Source: Sphagnum compactum
Taxonomy: Eukaryota > Bryophyta > Sphagnopsida > Sphagnales
DNA: 64,000 nt
Direction of reading: 5' to 3'
Assembly (NCBI GenBank): GCA_965153455.1
Contig: OZ234493.1
Span: forward strand, 744,001-808,000
Shown: piece after piece, positions 12,154 to 29,300 of the stretch
Layout: every line of letters starts with the position of its first letter
Position numbering within the stretch: the first letter of the stretch is position 1
Notes under the pieces: model-generated
Seen by the model: the letters and a program-made list of their open reading frames with translations, nothing else
Databases searched by the model: none
Told to the model about the DNA's origin: nothing
Position numbers and translations under genes: made by a program

Positions 12154-14019
12154 ATGGCTGAGTGTCGAAAAGCTCATTGTCCTCCTCCTCCTCCTTACAT
12201 ACCAACAGGGCCCTTACACCCCAATTTTTCGGATCTTGGGAAAGTGCCAAGGGATTTGTTAACAAAGGGCTTCAGTCCAGGACACGTTCTTTCATTTTCT
12301 TGCTTGGGTCCTAAGAGTAGTGTGTTGACATCTACGGCCACAATTCAAACAGCTAGCACAGTTGGAGTAACAACTGCCAGCGTGGTGGAGGGATGCCGCA
12401 AGCATGAACTCTCATTCAGCACTCTCAATAACCAGGTACTTTCTGATACATTTCACAGTCTATCTGCACAAAGTGATGGCAATCAGAATGTCATGTATAA
12501 TTTTCTGTCTCTATAGCTTACATTTCTTCATGTTTTTATGCCTAGCTATGTTCATCTTTGTTGGATCTTGATAGGGCTCTGACTTCTGCCTGTAGAGAAA
12601 GGTCATGCTGATCTATTTGTAGTTTACCTCTTTGGTGTAAGGTTAGCTGTCTTGTGACAAGGTGCCCAACATTTTTTTCCCCAGTCCCTTGCCCACCTTA
12701 GACAGGGGCATTTGCTCTTCCACAGCAGATGGAGCTGTTTGCTCACCAAGGGTGAGAGGCAAGGATATGAGCAAACATCTTACGTTAAAGAGCTGGGTAC
12801 TGCCGAAAAGCTCATGAAAAGCTGAATGCTGAAGTGTGGACACCCTAACAGTTGTACTTCTAATCCTGTGGGAAGCTTTTCCCAGGTCCTGGCCTCTTTC
12901 TGTAGAATCCTTTTGACAAACAGTTGGTTGATTTTCACATGCAGATCACTGGTATATCATCATTCACTGATTTAGCAATCAGTGGATTGACAGCTACTGT
13001 GGAAGCTTCTGCACCTGGTGGAAGGCAGGATTCAAAAATAACTGTATGAAACCTCACTTTTACTTCTCATTTGTGTGGAATCATCCCTCTGGATGAGAGC
13101 TCTAGGGAACTACTTGAACATTACTAGTTAATGTAGAGGAAGATGGTCAACACCGGTAGCTCATATAGGGGTCAAACTGCAGGATACTTTTAATGTGTTG
13201 ATCCTCAGCAAATCCCCTTTTGGTGTGCAGTTGCAATATGTGAATGAAAACGCAAATATCTCTGCAAAAGTTTCCGGCACCCAACCTCATCCTGAAGTTG
13301 AACTCTCATTGGGTCTTGGCACCAGTTGCTTATCTGCTGGTGGAAGTGCACTGTTTGATGCACGCACACAGCGCATTATGAGTGCCAGAGCTGGTAAATC
13401 TCTCCTCTCTTGAGTTGCCACATGTGGAAGGTGTTAGTGTTAATTCCTTCACCAAATTTGATAATTGTGGCATATTTTTTTATGGGCCAGTTTTAAGGAA
13501 AATTTTCATGACAAAGTTTTGGAGAATATGTCACTACTGTGGTAAACATTGTCATTGCATGAGGGGACAACACCAAAATCTGTTGACAACCTAGAAACTG
13601 GTATCTTATGTTATTTGAGGACTTTTTAAACTCAAACTTCTCCTTACCTTTTTCTTGGTCCTTTCTGCACAGGGATTGGCTATCAAAATGAAAGCTTGTC
13701 AGCTGCTGTCTTATTTGACCCACTTACTGACAGATATATTGATGCCTACTTTTCCCGTGTAATTTCACCTGAATTGCAACTTGGAGCCATTCTGTCTCAC
13801 CAGATTGATCAGGGATTTGGCTCTGCAAAGGTTGGGGGATCGTATCATTGGGATAAACAATCAACAGTTAAGTGGCGGATAGATAGTCATGGAATGGCTG
13901 CAGGCTTGCTTCAGTACACACCTAATACCCGAATCACATTTGGTCTTCTCACAGACATCAACTTAAAGGACTTAGGGGCAAAACCCCAAATTGGATTGAG
14001 CATGAGCTTGAAAGCTTAA
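12154..14019 (+). CDS. Voltage-dependent anion channel (mitochondrial porin)
   Basis: VDAC forms the beta-barrel pore of the mitochondrial outer membrane and passes ATP, ADP and other metabolites. I infer four exons: 12154-12435, 12945-13043, 13231-13393 and 13673-14019. All have GT-AG borders, and their phases join cleanly to give 296 residues. After a Pro-rich start comes the amphipathic N-terminal helix region (SDLGKVPRDLLTKGF), matching the family's I/LGKKARDLL segment. Alternating beta-strand sequence follows, and the protein ends with KPQIGLSMSLKA, close to the usual VDAC terminus. Typical VDACs have about 276 residues; the extra 20 or so lie before the helix and include a run of five prolines. 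The sequence is clearly more divergent than housekeeping plant VDACs. A related porin-3 family member such as TOM40 is less likely, given the length and the N-terminal helix. Confidence 0.85.
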
Positions 14020-15235
14020 AGCTCTGTGGTTCTAGAGACTACATATTCCCTTGAGTCCTGATGAATTTAGTCCCTAACAACCATGATCCCCTTCAATGAG
14101 ATGCTGTGTTGCACACCTCAGCTCTGGATGTGAGAGGAATCAAAGGGTTTGTCCAGCCTTGAAGTTTCATCCTCATTGAAGTCAATCTACTCAATGTCCT
14201 GTTTCTACAAGAGGTACCAAAACCAAGTGCCATGGAGATGGACAGGCAAACATCTCCAGATCTTCCACAGAAAGCCATCCAAACTTTCCTCTTTATGCTG
14301 GGTACAGAATTCTGTCCCAACCAGGCTTTCCACAAATTTTCCACAGTGCAACTGTTAGGATTTTGTCTAGGTTGAGGTTGTCAAATGAAGATTGGAAAAG
14401 TTTTTCCAGTATGAATTGAACTTACCTGCATTTAGACTGTCTGAATTAATTGAGTGATAGGTTTTGACAGCTGAAATGTGGCTCTTAGAACTCAAACTAG
14501 TATCTTCAAAAAAAGGTAATCTCAAGAGAATTACCTTTGAAGGTGATGTTTGGAGACACAGGTCAAGCATTGCATAAAAGAAAAGCAGATGTATGTACTA
14601 TTAAAATCAGTGATAATCACTCATGAAGTCCAATAGTAAGACTCTTTGAGATTCAATACTTACAGCAGACTTGTGTAGGTATGTGTCCCCAATTTTCATG
14701 CATCTTTTATTGATTGGAATAAAACACCAGTCGAATGTGACAAATTGCTCAACTCTTGAGGAATTGTATGTGGTCATTCTAAGATGCAAAAAGTTTCTGA
14801 CCTGTTACATATGTAAACTGTCAACTACAGTCACTGAACATTTCTCTGTACCACGTCATATATGAGGGTAATTTGGCAGAATCCTCCTGCATTGTTTCAA
14901 AGTTCCTTAGTGCCAGGAAACCCTTAGGAACGGAATTCATGGCCAGAAGAAGGAAAGCTTGTTAAGATTTTGGGCATACCGCAACCAAATACAATTGTCC
15001 TCTTATCATATGATGATAGTTTCTGATAGTACCAAACTACTGCTTTGCCCTCAGATGACAAAAGACTAGCACAGAATTGGAATGTTTTCTTCTCCAATGT
15101 GAGAAGGATGCATTGGCAATCCTCGTTTCTGAAGCCAAAAGAATTGTCATGACCAACATCATGGGTTGCTTATTAACGTTGAAGGGTTATCTTATGACCA
15201 GTTTTGCATTGCAAAACGCATGTAACAATTGGATA
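14020..15235. other. Intergenic, between converging genes
   Basis: This holds the 3' flank of the VDAC gene and of the opposed phosphatase pseudogene. No further gene was seen. Confidence 0.4.
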
Positions 15236-16035
15236 CTATCCAGTGGTGTAGTGATTGTAAAAAGCCTCCAGGAACAAATAACATGTAAGTACAAAAACAC
15301 CTTGTAAATGGCCAAATATCACCCCTACAGCTACATCTAGAATGTAATGCCTACCTAGCGTAATGGGGGATATGGCAGTGGCCAGTGGCCAGGTATTCAG
15401 AAGAATCAAAGCAAACCTCAAAAAAAATTCATCATCTTCCCGCATAGTGACTGGGAAATTGTGCAATGATGACAATGATGTGAAATATCTGAACGAATTC
15501 AGAAGATGGGGCAGAAACAGTTGCTTGAACTTGTCTTTCCACAAACCAACATTAGCCTAACCAGTGTGGCAATCATCATTGCTCTTGTTAAATCACCACT
15601 TGGAAATGACCAGTGGTCCACAGCAACTACCACATGACCCTCATAGTACACAGGACGACTGTGCTTCACTGTCCCTTTGATGGCTCCAACAACAATGAGA
15701 TCAATAATGAATGTAATAAAATGATTGAAAACAAAAGCATGGGTTTCAGGAGAAAGAGCTGCTGGCAGCAACCAAATCAAAGCGGTTGCTGGGATCCAAA
15801 ACAATCCTTCGCTTGAGACCTCAAAGCTGCACGTAAACGGGTACAAATAGATACCCAGGCGGTGGACTTACTGTAAAAACTCTTGGTCATATTCCAACAT
15901 TTGTTCCAGAAAGCTTGTTGCCGCCGGTGCATCAGGAGTTGAATCGGAGGTAGAGGATATCACGGTTGGGTGATTGATAGTTCTTGAAACCAAGTCTTCT
16001 ATTTGATTTCGTTGCTTAAGGATCCCTGAATCCAT
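15236..16035 (-). pseudogene. Lipid phosphate phosphatase (PAP2, LPP-beta-like), disabled
   Basis: The family removes phosphate from phosphatidic acid and similar lipids in membranes. Reading from ATG 16035-16033, a soluble N-terminus leads to TAA at 15870-15868 (codon 56). Homologous sequence (VHRLGIYLYPFTCSFEVSSE) continues in the same frame. The membrane domain carries K-x6-RP (KGTVKHSRP) and the LPP-beta-like DHWSFPSG. Near 15525-15545 the frame must shift for homology to go on from LMLV into WKDKFKQLFLPH. The last motif, LGRHYILDV, then follows. Two catalytic residues are changed: the family's PSGH is PSGD and its SR-x5-H is SP-x5-H. With a stop, a frameshift and two active-site changes this is almost surely dead. 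Calling the TAA part of an intron would need an intron of only 45 bp. The gene is head-to-head with beta-tubulin and converges on VDAC. Confidence 0.8.
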
Positions 16036-17187
16036 TTGGCCACACCTGATCTACCGATATACTTCCATACTCGCGGAGATGAAATTCACAGAATAGGTAT
16101 GCGATGACTTGGAAAGCTCTGCACCCATCAATTTCAACATGAAAAAAAGCACGAGACTTCATCGATATGCGATAAACTTGAATGTCACCATGTTTAGACT
16201 TCCGACGGACTACTGAGGACTACTCCCTTTCAGGAATCCAAGAGTAGCAAAACAGTACTACATTTCTCGTTGTGTTATGTTTGATCTTCGACAAGAAAGA
16301 AAGTAACTGAATAATAAGATGGTGATGAAGTGTGGCCCTTCAGAAAGGAGGTTACCTTTATAATCTAAGCACATTTCTTTCAGAAGATACTGTACTTTGC
16401 CTGCACAGGTAGTAAGAAACTCAGATCAAGATGAAAACAAAGCTTTCCTTAACTAGCTTTCAAGGGCGGGGAGTGGCAAGAAAACCACAATTCAATTATG
16501 CAGACGAAAAGGTATAGAGGTTCAAAAAGACAAAAGGTCAACTGGAGAAGCAGAGCTGTAGGCAACTGAAAACACAAACATTTCCTTGCAGAAAAACTGG
16601 ATTTCAACAACCTGCCGGCAGAAGCCGGAAAATGTCAATAGAGTCATTTGAAGCCATCAAGCTCTCACACATCTACTGCTCATGACAGCATCGCAGTGGT
16701 GTTCATGGTGATGGCTACATCGAGGGTTATGGTACTTCGTGGGGCTGCACTCTGTAGGGTTTTTAAAAACCCTATCTGCAGATTCCATTAAAGTTTTAGA
16801 GAAGGAAGAGTCAGATTACCGGACAACAAGCATCGTCTACAAGTACTGCGTTTCATCCATGTTTTGTGTCATCCATGGGAACGACGAATTGCAAGTTTGT
16901 TGTATAATGTAATGCGGCTTTGGTTCTGCCGGCGGTTGATGACAGTTATAAACTGCCGCGCAACAGCCGCCCGCTCGCTCGCACATCCCGCTGCAATCTC
17001 TTCCATATTTCAACTGCAATCAAGTGAAGCACACTTCCCCCTTCTCATGTGTTCTCTCCTCCCCTCAGTCCAGTTCACAATTCTCTCCCAATTTGAACCT
17101 CCAGATAAAACTCCCCGAGGATCATAATTCTTCTTCATCCACATTCAAATTCTTCTTTACCCATATAATTCATAAGGGCGCACCAGC
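16036..17187. promoter_or_regulatory. Intergenic region between divergent phosphatase pseudogene and tubulin
   Basis: About 1.15 kb separates the two opposed start codons. The last 150 bp before the tubulin ATG are rich in C and T, as plant leaders often are. No single core promoter element can be named with confidence. Confidence 0.35.
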
Positions 17188-20390
<3,203 letters not shown>

Positions 20391-23300
20391 AACAAACAAG
20401 CTACCTTAGCGCAAAATTTGGGGGCAAGCTCAAACCAGCAACGATAGTTAACAACAATAGGAATTGTTCCATGATGTTCCCAAAGAATGAACTCAGGGTT
20501 CATAGTAACACCTGCTGAACATTCCTCAAAATGTGGGACCAAATGAGAACTACATGGGTGACCCTTCTTAGTCTCTCTCTCTCCCTTCCAGGACGAGCTT
20601 ACAAACATAGTGTTATTACCCACTCAGCTTAAATTTGAAATTAAATTTGTGCTTATTAGGCTAGAACAAACATAGTACATAAACCATATTCAAGGTAAAT
20701 TTGCCATTGTTTTGCCATCATGAGATGTTTAGATTATGGAACATATGAGACGTAAAAAGTGTTTTAAGATAGCAACATCTTATAACATTTGTGCTATTGA
20801 GATTTGTTTTTCCATCCTTTGTCACCGTCTAGTAGGCTATCTCAATGAGCTTGGGGATCATCTCAAAAATATTGAAATCATCTCAATTAGTAAAAACCAT
20901 TCATTCACATGTTAGTTGTACCTTGTGTGTGTGTGTGTGTGGATCTATTGAAGTGGATTTGTCCATAAATGTCGTGAGGTCATCATGACCATTGCCAAAT
21001 TTAGATAAATTCATACTTGAATTGTATTTCAATCATATCTATTTACATTGTATAATTTTATGACCTGTTAGTTTAGGATGGGTTTAAACTTAACATGTGC
21101 CTTATCACAATTGCTATAGTCAAAAGGACTATTGCTCTGCAAAGGACACTCTCCAATTCACAAACTTCAACTATAAATTTTACTTTTTTGTTATTTTTTT
21201 CTGTTTGGAATGATAATGAGTTTTATAAGTTGTAAAAACACAAAGATAATTTATTTTTAAAATTTGGTGGATAATTGAATATCGTTAAGATTCTTAAAAG
21301 ACAAATTTCAAAACATATCCCAATCATTTTAATATTTCATAAAAATCAATAACACTTAATGAAATTATGTCAAATTGAACTAAATTTCAACCATAACAAA
21401 TTATGTTGCTAGATATCCAATGCCAAATTATATCATATATACTTTTCAAATTCTTGATACACTCTTTGAAAAATGAAATTTCAAAAAAATTCAAAAAAAG
21501 GTCATAGTAAATAAACATTTTTTATGTGAACTATAAAACACATATGAAATATGTCCACACATTAAACTAATGTTGGATGCAATTTTTTCTTACAAAACAT
21601 TGAATTTTTTTTTAATGTGCATACGAAGAATTGCATGTGTCACACATCCAAAATTGTTTTCTTTATAGTTTTAGGACTACTTGAAATCCTTCTTCTTGAT
21701 CCTAAGGGGTACTTTGATTGTAACTATGACATATGGTTATTTTTAAAGTAGAGCACTTCTAACATGAAGGTAGATTAAGGTGTAAATGACATAACACGAA
21801 CCACACTTGCTTACTTTTTGACTGCTTTTATGACTGCTTTTGAGGAAATATTCTTAAAATATTTCAAGAATATTCTTGAAAAAACTTCGAAAAAATCTTT
21901 AATTTTTTTAAAATTCATACTATTTCATTAAGGTTAATGTGTTAAAAAGTTGGCAAAAAATGTCATTTTCAAAAAAATTGAAATCTATTTACAAGTCATT
22001 TTATTACTTAAATGCAAGCGTTATAATGTTTAATGAGTGATTTTGTTTATTTTTTATTCATTGAATTAATTTCAAATTAATTCACATGTTCCCATGATAT
22101 ATTAAAAATACAACTATATAAACAAATCTTATAATTTCAACATCAAATTAAATTACAAATTTAAAACATGAAAAAATCAAGCAAGCATTACACTTACTAT
22201 GGTACGTGTTATTGTGAATGCACCCATTATATAACACAACCTCATAACACACACACAATAAGAAGATGAAAATTTTATGTCTTGGAGTAAGATTAATCAC
22301 ATAAAGCATCGTCATGTGAGTTAACCAAAAAACATTTCTATCATAACATTTCACTTTATGGGGATCATGCATGACATCCACATAAATTTTCTCCCATTAC
22401 AAAACATTTTGACAACTTTGATACTTTTGATCAATTTATTGTACTATAAGTTTCAATATCCAAACAAATTGGATTATTATCCCCTGGGCCTCCTTTTCGT
22501 ATAGGTTCAATGCAAAAAAACATTTATCAATTACTTAAGGCCCATTGGATTATGCCATCTATTAGCTAATCTATAGTTTTTAGAATTATCCATTATTTTC
22601 ATGGATGAGTTCTTACATTATTAGTTGACATATTTTCCTTTAAATTGTAGCATATTTGGCACATATTGGATCAAATCAATTGATTCACATTATGTGTTCT
22701 TAACCCAAAATAGTTAAGTTCAATGAATAATAAGTTCATGAATCGAAAATTGCATCCATATATCAAAGATTCCAATGCATTTAAGTTCCATAAGGTACTA
22801 ACTTTTTTATTGGCCATTGTCCACATATATACTTAATATTTTTCCTAGGCCATGATTATTTTAACTAGTTGTAGATTATATATATATGGCATGACATCAT
22901 ACATGACCTTTAATATCCATAATTTACCAAAACCTATCATGCACATGATTAGCCATAATTTGTGATTATATAATTAGAATGTGTTTATTTGATTATGCAA
23001 AATCAACTACCCTTCATTGTCATTTGACTACATGCTTGGGTCAATCATTTTTGTAAATGTAATTTTACACATGAATATAATATAAGATCCCATATATTGC
23101 TTGTTGTGGAAAATTTATAATTCAATTACTATTATAGTAAAATTATGTTTATTTTCAAAATCCATATATAGTTAATATAGGGTATGCATTAATAATAAAT
23201 ATAATTAACATATGTACAACAAATTTATAATAAGTTATAGTTGTTAGTACGTTCAATTAATAGGATGTTGAAAATGCAAATTATTTCAAAAGTTTAAAAT

Positions 23301-26300
23301 AAAAATGACAATATTAATGAAGTGGTATTTGTTTGGTTAGGATAAAAAGTTTATAAAAATTCAATTGTAACAATGCAAAGTGCTCCATTTACTTAGGTTG
23401 CAATACACACCTTGTTTTCTTTGATTCTGAAAACCAAACGTTTTATTTTTGTATTTCTTTTTCCATGCAAACAAACCAAATGTTTGTTAGTTACAATGAA
23501 ATTTTTATGAGTGTGAAACATGGTTTTCATCATTTGGAATGTCATCAATCTTACATATTGAAATGTTCCATGCATGATAAGTTCCTTTAGTCATGCAAAA
23601 TCAACTTCCTTCCTTCGACAATGTTTTTCATCTTTTTAAATAAAATTAAAATTTTAAAGAAAGAGATGGTGCCAAAATTCAATGTAAACATATAATTTGA
23701 ATTAAATTTAGGCCAATTTAAATACATGATACAAGAATTTTAGATAATAATAAGGTGAAAAAACTTAAAGTTCACCCACATAGTACCCCAAATAATATCC
23801 TCTTTCATGCATGTAATGGGAAAACTTAAAACATAATTGCCATTTGATAATTATTATTAATGAAAATTTAGTCAATATTAACAATTTATTCATTATTAAA
23901 GTTTTCATCTTTGTAGTTTTTTTTTCATGTATTATTTGACCTTTGATGGGTATTGGCAAGGTAAAGTAGACAAAAAAAAAGTAGTCTGCCCAAAATCCAA
24001 TTAAAATATGGAACAATTTTATATATGGATACAAGAAAGTAGATTCAAAATATTTTGAAGTAAAAATATAAAACCATAGGGTCTTACATTTAGTTTATAA
24101 GAAGTCGAATACAAAATTTAACTGACCTTGGTATCATAAAAGTAGGTTGAAAGTACGTTTGAAACTAATTAGGTCAAAATGGTGTTCAAGCTTACTTCAT
24201 ATTAAAATTTTAATATATTAGGATTAGAGCATCCATAATTTGACAATACATAAATATATTTTAATGCTCCACTAAGTTGAATTTTTTTAAAAAACAATAT
24301 TTCATCGACATGTAACCCATTTTGTAAAATCAAACATTTTGTGCAAGTATAAATATTAAAAAATTCTACTTCATTCTATTTTCAAGATGAGGTTTTTCAA
24401 CATTTTAAATATAAAATAAAATATTACAATCATGTCAATTATTATACAAAAAACATTTCTACTTCCAATACATTAAAACTTTTTCATGGCTACATGTAAT
24501 TGTTTTTTACGAGCAGTGAACCGTCTACTTTACCTTGCTTACACCTTGATATCAAATTTTTTTTGTGTTATGGAGGAAGTTTTGTTGCAATTTTAGGGAA
24601 GAGATGACAATAATTAACAATATCATGACCCACACAAATTTTGATTTTACACATCAAAATAATTTTAACCCAATGTTTTTTAAAAAATAATGGTTTGAAT
24701 GCATGTAAAGGATAAAAATGAAGTTTAGAATTTTAATTTCAAATTTTCATAATAAATAATAATAATCAAAAGACATTACATTAGATTTTTTGTGAGAATT
24801 ATGTTTAATTCAATGCACAAATCTTTGAAACTAGAACTTTAAAATTTCATTTAAACAATAGATATATGAAAACCAAAACACATCGAAAGGTTTGGATATG
24901 TGAAATATTTGAAATATACATATCTTTATGATTATGCATTTTTATTATTATCACAAATTGAACCTATGTGATGGGTTGATTACAAACTTGGTTCAACACG
25001 ATGTATAATGAAGGTCTAATTTAAGATTATATGACAATCAATCAATCAAATTTATATGATTGCATCTAAGTAGTGAAACTAGATACTTTTGACTAACATG
25101 ATTATAATATAATCAAACTCATGATTTTAACCATGGCATATATAACTATGTCCACATTATTGGCAATTTTCATGATTATGATCTAAATTAATAAAAGCTT
25201 AAATTTAATAAAATAATAATAATGATATATTAAATTGAAATGTGATTTTTATAAAAAAAACACGATCATGAAAACTACCACCCATATAAACATAATTGTA
25301 GATGTGATGATAAACGCCACAATTTACAAGTTCAATTCAACTATGAAATCACCAAATCAATGTGTCACCTATATGATTGGTATATATACCTAATCATGTA
25401 CAAAATCCAAGAATTTTGGGTAGTGGTTTAATTTATTGATACATATCATTGATATTTGACAATAATGAAAATGTTTAAACTTGTCATGTTTGGTCTTCCC
25501 AACTCTCCTATTTGTCCCCATTGAAGTAAATGTTTATTCATATGTTAGACAAAATGTTCATTTTAGGTATGGCTTGAATTATTTTGAAAATCATTTCTTG
25601 AAATAAATTTTCCTTTGATTGTGGCATTATCATAGGTTGCGAAACACACCTTTAGGCTATTTGAACAATGTTAATGACCATATTCAATTTTGTGAGATGG
25701 AATTCATTGATTTGATTTTAATTTACATTGGGTTTTTATTTTTTTGAAAAATCTTTAAATCCAAGACCTTTCTAAATCCAAAAATATTATTCCCACCCAC
25801 ATTGTCAAAGATAAAAAAAAATTAAAGAAAAACATCACAAACTTACCATGCTTCGTAGATTCATGCAAAAATTGTATGAATTCCATGTTATGATTAATAT
25901 GAACAATATTTGTATATATTCAATATTTTAAATATTCAAATGGATGAGACATTGTTTTGAATGGCATGAAATGTTCATGATTAATACACAAAATTTGCAT
26001 AGTTTTATGTAAATTTACATCACTATAATTGCACAGATTTAGTTAAAATGTATATTATACGTACTTCATATCAAAACATCATACGTCAAAAAAATCTCAT
26101 GTATATAAATGCCGTTTTTTCACTTTGAAGCCCATGGATTTTGCACAAACATATTGTTTTATGAATTTTGCACGGATTCTATTGAAATCTCATGATATTA
26201 AAAGTTTTTTATGAAGATATATGAAATTGACAAATTACAAATTGACAATGAAAGAAAAACACATTATTTAATTAATGGAAAAAAACATGATAGAAAGTTA

Positions 26301-29300
26301 TAGTTGAAATATAAGTGTAATACATAAGCCATAATTTTTGTGTTGAGAAGATTAATGAATATTAATGCCTTAAATGCTTATTATGTGCACTATCCCATGC
26401 AACCTGCTAAGGTTCCATCAAAGTAGATACACAATTGAATGTCTCACTATTGTGCTGAAACTGTGTTTTTTTCCTCGATACCCTTTATTCAAATGCATAT
26501 GGTGATTAATGTATTTTTAGATTTAGTAATTAGGACTTGGATTTAAACTAACAATTTCATCATGAAGATAACTGTGTGATTATTTATTGATAAAAAAATT
26601 CATTTGTTAGTAGTAATGAACTATTGAAATCGAAAATATGGATTCATTGTTTGACTAGACCATCACAAAATGAAAAAATATATATTGATTCACATTCCAA
26701 ATTTGTTATTGGGAGTCAATATATGATGTAATGCAATATAAAAAATTCATATGAAGACTCTTTTATTTGAAAACTTTCACTGTTTGATAGTTTAGGACTT
26801 TTGAATGGTTAAAATTTAATCATATTTTCATAAGTCCATATGAGTTGTAATTTTTGTTTATTTTTCTTTCTTTGTTCCAAAAACATATGTTTTTGAAAGT
26901 TTGAAATGGGCATTATTCCTATGAACTTTGTGGGTTTTTGTTTTAAAATTTCCAAATTAAAACATGACATCAATTACATTAAATACAAGTTTTCACATAT
27001 ATTTGGGAAAGTTTATAAGTGATTGAACATGTATTATTCAAATATTAGAATAATAACATTTTTAAAAATAAAAACCATGTCCATTTGAATCATTTAAAAA
27101 AATCTTGTATGGACTTATAAAGAGTGTAAATTTTGCCAATACTGAAACATTTAATCGTGCATTCACCCATCAATTTTTTAATACATTCCATCAATTAGGA
27201 TTTTTAAAAATCTTTTGCCCACTAAACATTTAAAAACCTTCTAAGGTGGATAGGTTAGTGAACAGACACTTAAAAATTCAAATGAGGTTAAATCCTCACA
27301 CATTGTTCTTCTGATTTTGAAGCTCCAATAACATTTTTAATCTTCCACCTAACATTTCCAACACCGCAAAAATCTTTTAATTTCGTAAAGGAATGGGCAA
27401 GATAAGAGGTGTTTGGTGTCAAGGGGTTCAATGTTTAGTGAGGAGTGATTTACAACAAATTAGGATTTTGAACTTAAGATTTTTTAGTGTTCCATCTTTA
27501 CTTTTGGAATACTTTTTTTTTTGGTGAAGCCATAGTTGACACACCCATTGAGTTTTAAATCACTCAAAACATACGAACAATGAAGAAGATATGGGGTTGG
27601 AACTAAAGAAGGGTTTCGAGCTACTTCTTTCAAAATTTTTGAAACAAACTATCATTCATCCAATCCCATGTTTTCTACATTGTTCCTTTATTTCTAACGC
27701 TGAAAGAACATTTGTAGCTTTCCAATTTACACATCTAATGACACAAAAATCATTCAATTTGACTAAATATATTGAAAAATGTTTGATGATGAATACATGT
27801 TTGATGATGGGCATTTCTACCCTACCAACTTGACCTTTTAAAACATTATCATGTGCTACTACATCAATAACCAACACTATCAAAATTAACAAAGTCAAAC
27901 ACATGAAAACATGCACACGAATTAAAATGTATTCATTTACAAACTACAAAAATCTAAATTCAAATCAAATTCAAAGAAAACACAAACTTCGCATTAACCA
28001 CGCCTCTTGTTCCATTGGTGTGCTATGAAATCTCATTACACAAAAAAATATACCTTAAAGATAAATCCCCCATCACATAAAATAACCGAAATCTTACTCA
28101 CATTAAATTGGATTCGAACCATAAACCAAATTTTACATATATATATATATATATATTCTACAATAAAAACCCAATACCCTTATGTTAACCTAACTTTTTA
28201 AAATGTTATACAACTTTTACAATAAGGACATTTTTGCAACAAATATTTTACTAATTTTTAAAATATTTATATGGATCCTTATATCAATGACATTATTGGG
28301 ATATTATTAAAAATTTTAAAAATTAAAGAACCTAAACTAAAGGTTCTTTTCAAAATCAAGAACCAAACAATATAATTTTGATCCAAGTCCAAATAATTCA
28401 AACATTAACTTTTTAAATGAAAATACAATTTTGGATCTTGACAATTTTCTTTCTCGACTTCCATAAACCTCACATTTTGTGTGAAAATGTGCTTCAGCAT
28501 CTTCAACCCATGCTATCATAGCACAAATTTACAAGATTCATGGGTTTTTTCCAAATCCATATGAAATTTATTATTTCATAGGTTTACATTGTTTAAACAC
28601 GAATGTCATACATTATTTAAACACAAAAGTCATGTGCACGAGTTTCATGTGTAAACAACACAAATAAACATACAACATTTGCGTTTAAACAATACGAATA
28701 AACATATGACATTCATGTTTAAGTAATGCATACAACATTGATATTCAAACAATATAAATAGATGAATTACATCTGTGTCTATTCCATATGAACCTATGGA
28801 AAACAGATTTCACACAACAATTATTGTCAAATCGTGACCGATGAAATTTGTGATATAATGTTCTAGACTTGCACATAGGCCTATGAATTTTAAAACTTCA
28901 ACTTGATTTCATCTTAGGAAAAACATTGTTTTGTTCTTCTCAAAAGTTAGTTGAAAGGTTAATTAGGGTTGTGACAAGATTTTTTGTAATTTGTGTCCAG
29001 TGTGTTTCACAAATGGTATCCATTGACATCAGCATAATGGCAAACCGTTTGTAAAAGGTTGGTGATTATTTATTGAAAATTTTCACATGATACCCCATGG
29101 TTTTTATAAATTAAACCTTCATAAATCAAATTTATTATCATTGTGTACTTTTCATCCTTGAAACATGAAAACATGCAACATCATGTTTCATCCATAATAA
29201 ATATTAACAACTTATTCAAGAAAAATTCTTAAACATGAACCTTGTCGAAGGCTCAATTGAAAGGTTTTTAGTTAAACCCTAAAATAGGGTAAATAAACAT

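Noticed and set aside
28100-28120. GGTTCGAATCC on the minus strand, a match to the tRNA B box
   Set aside because: Flanking bases do not form the T stem, and no acceptor stem or A box lies at the right distance.
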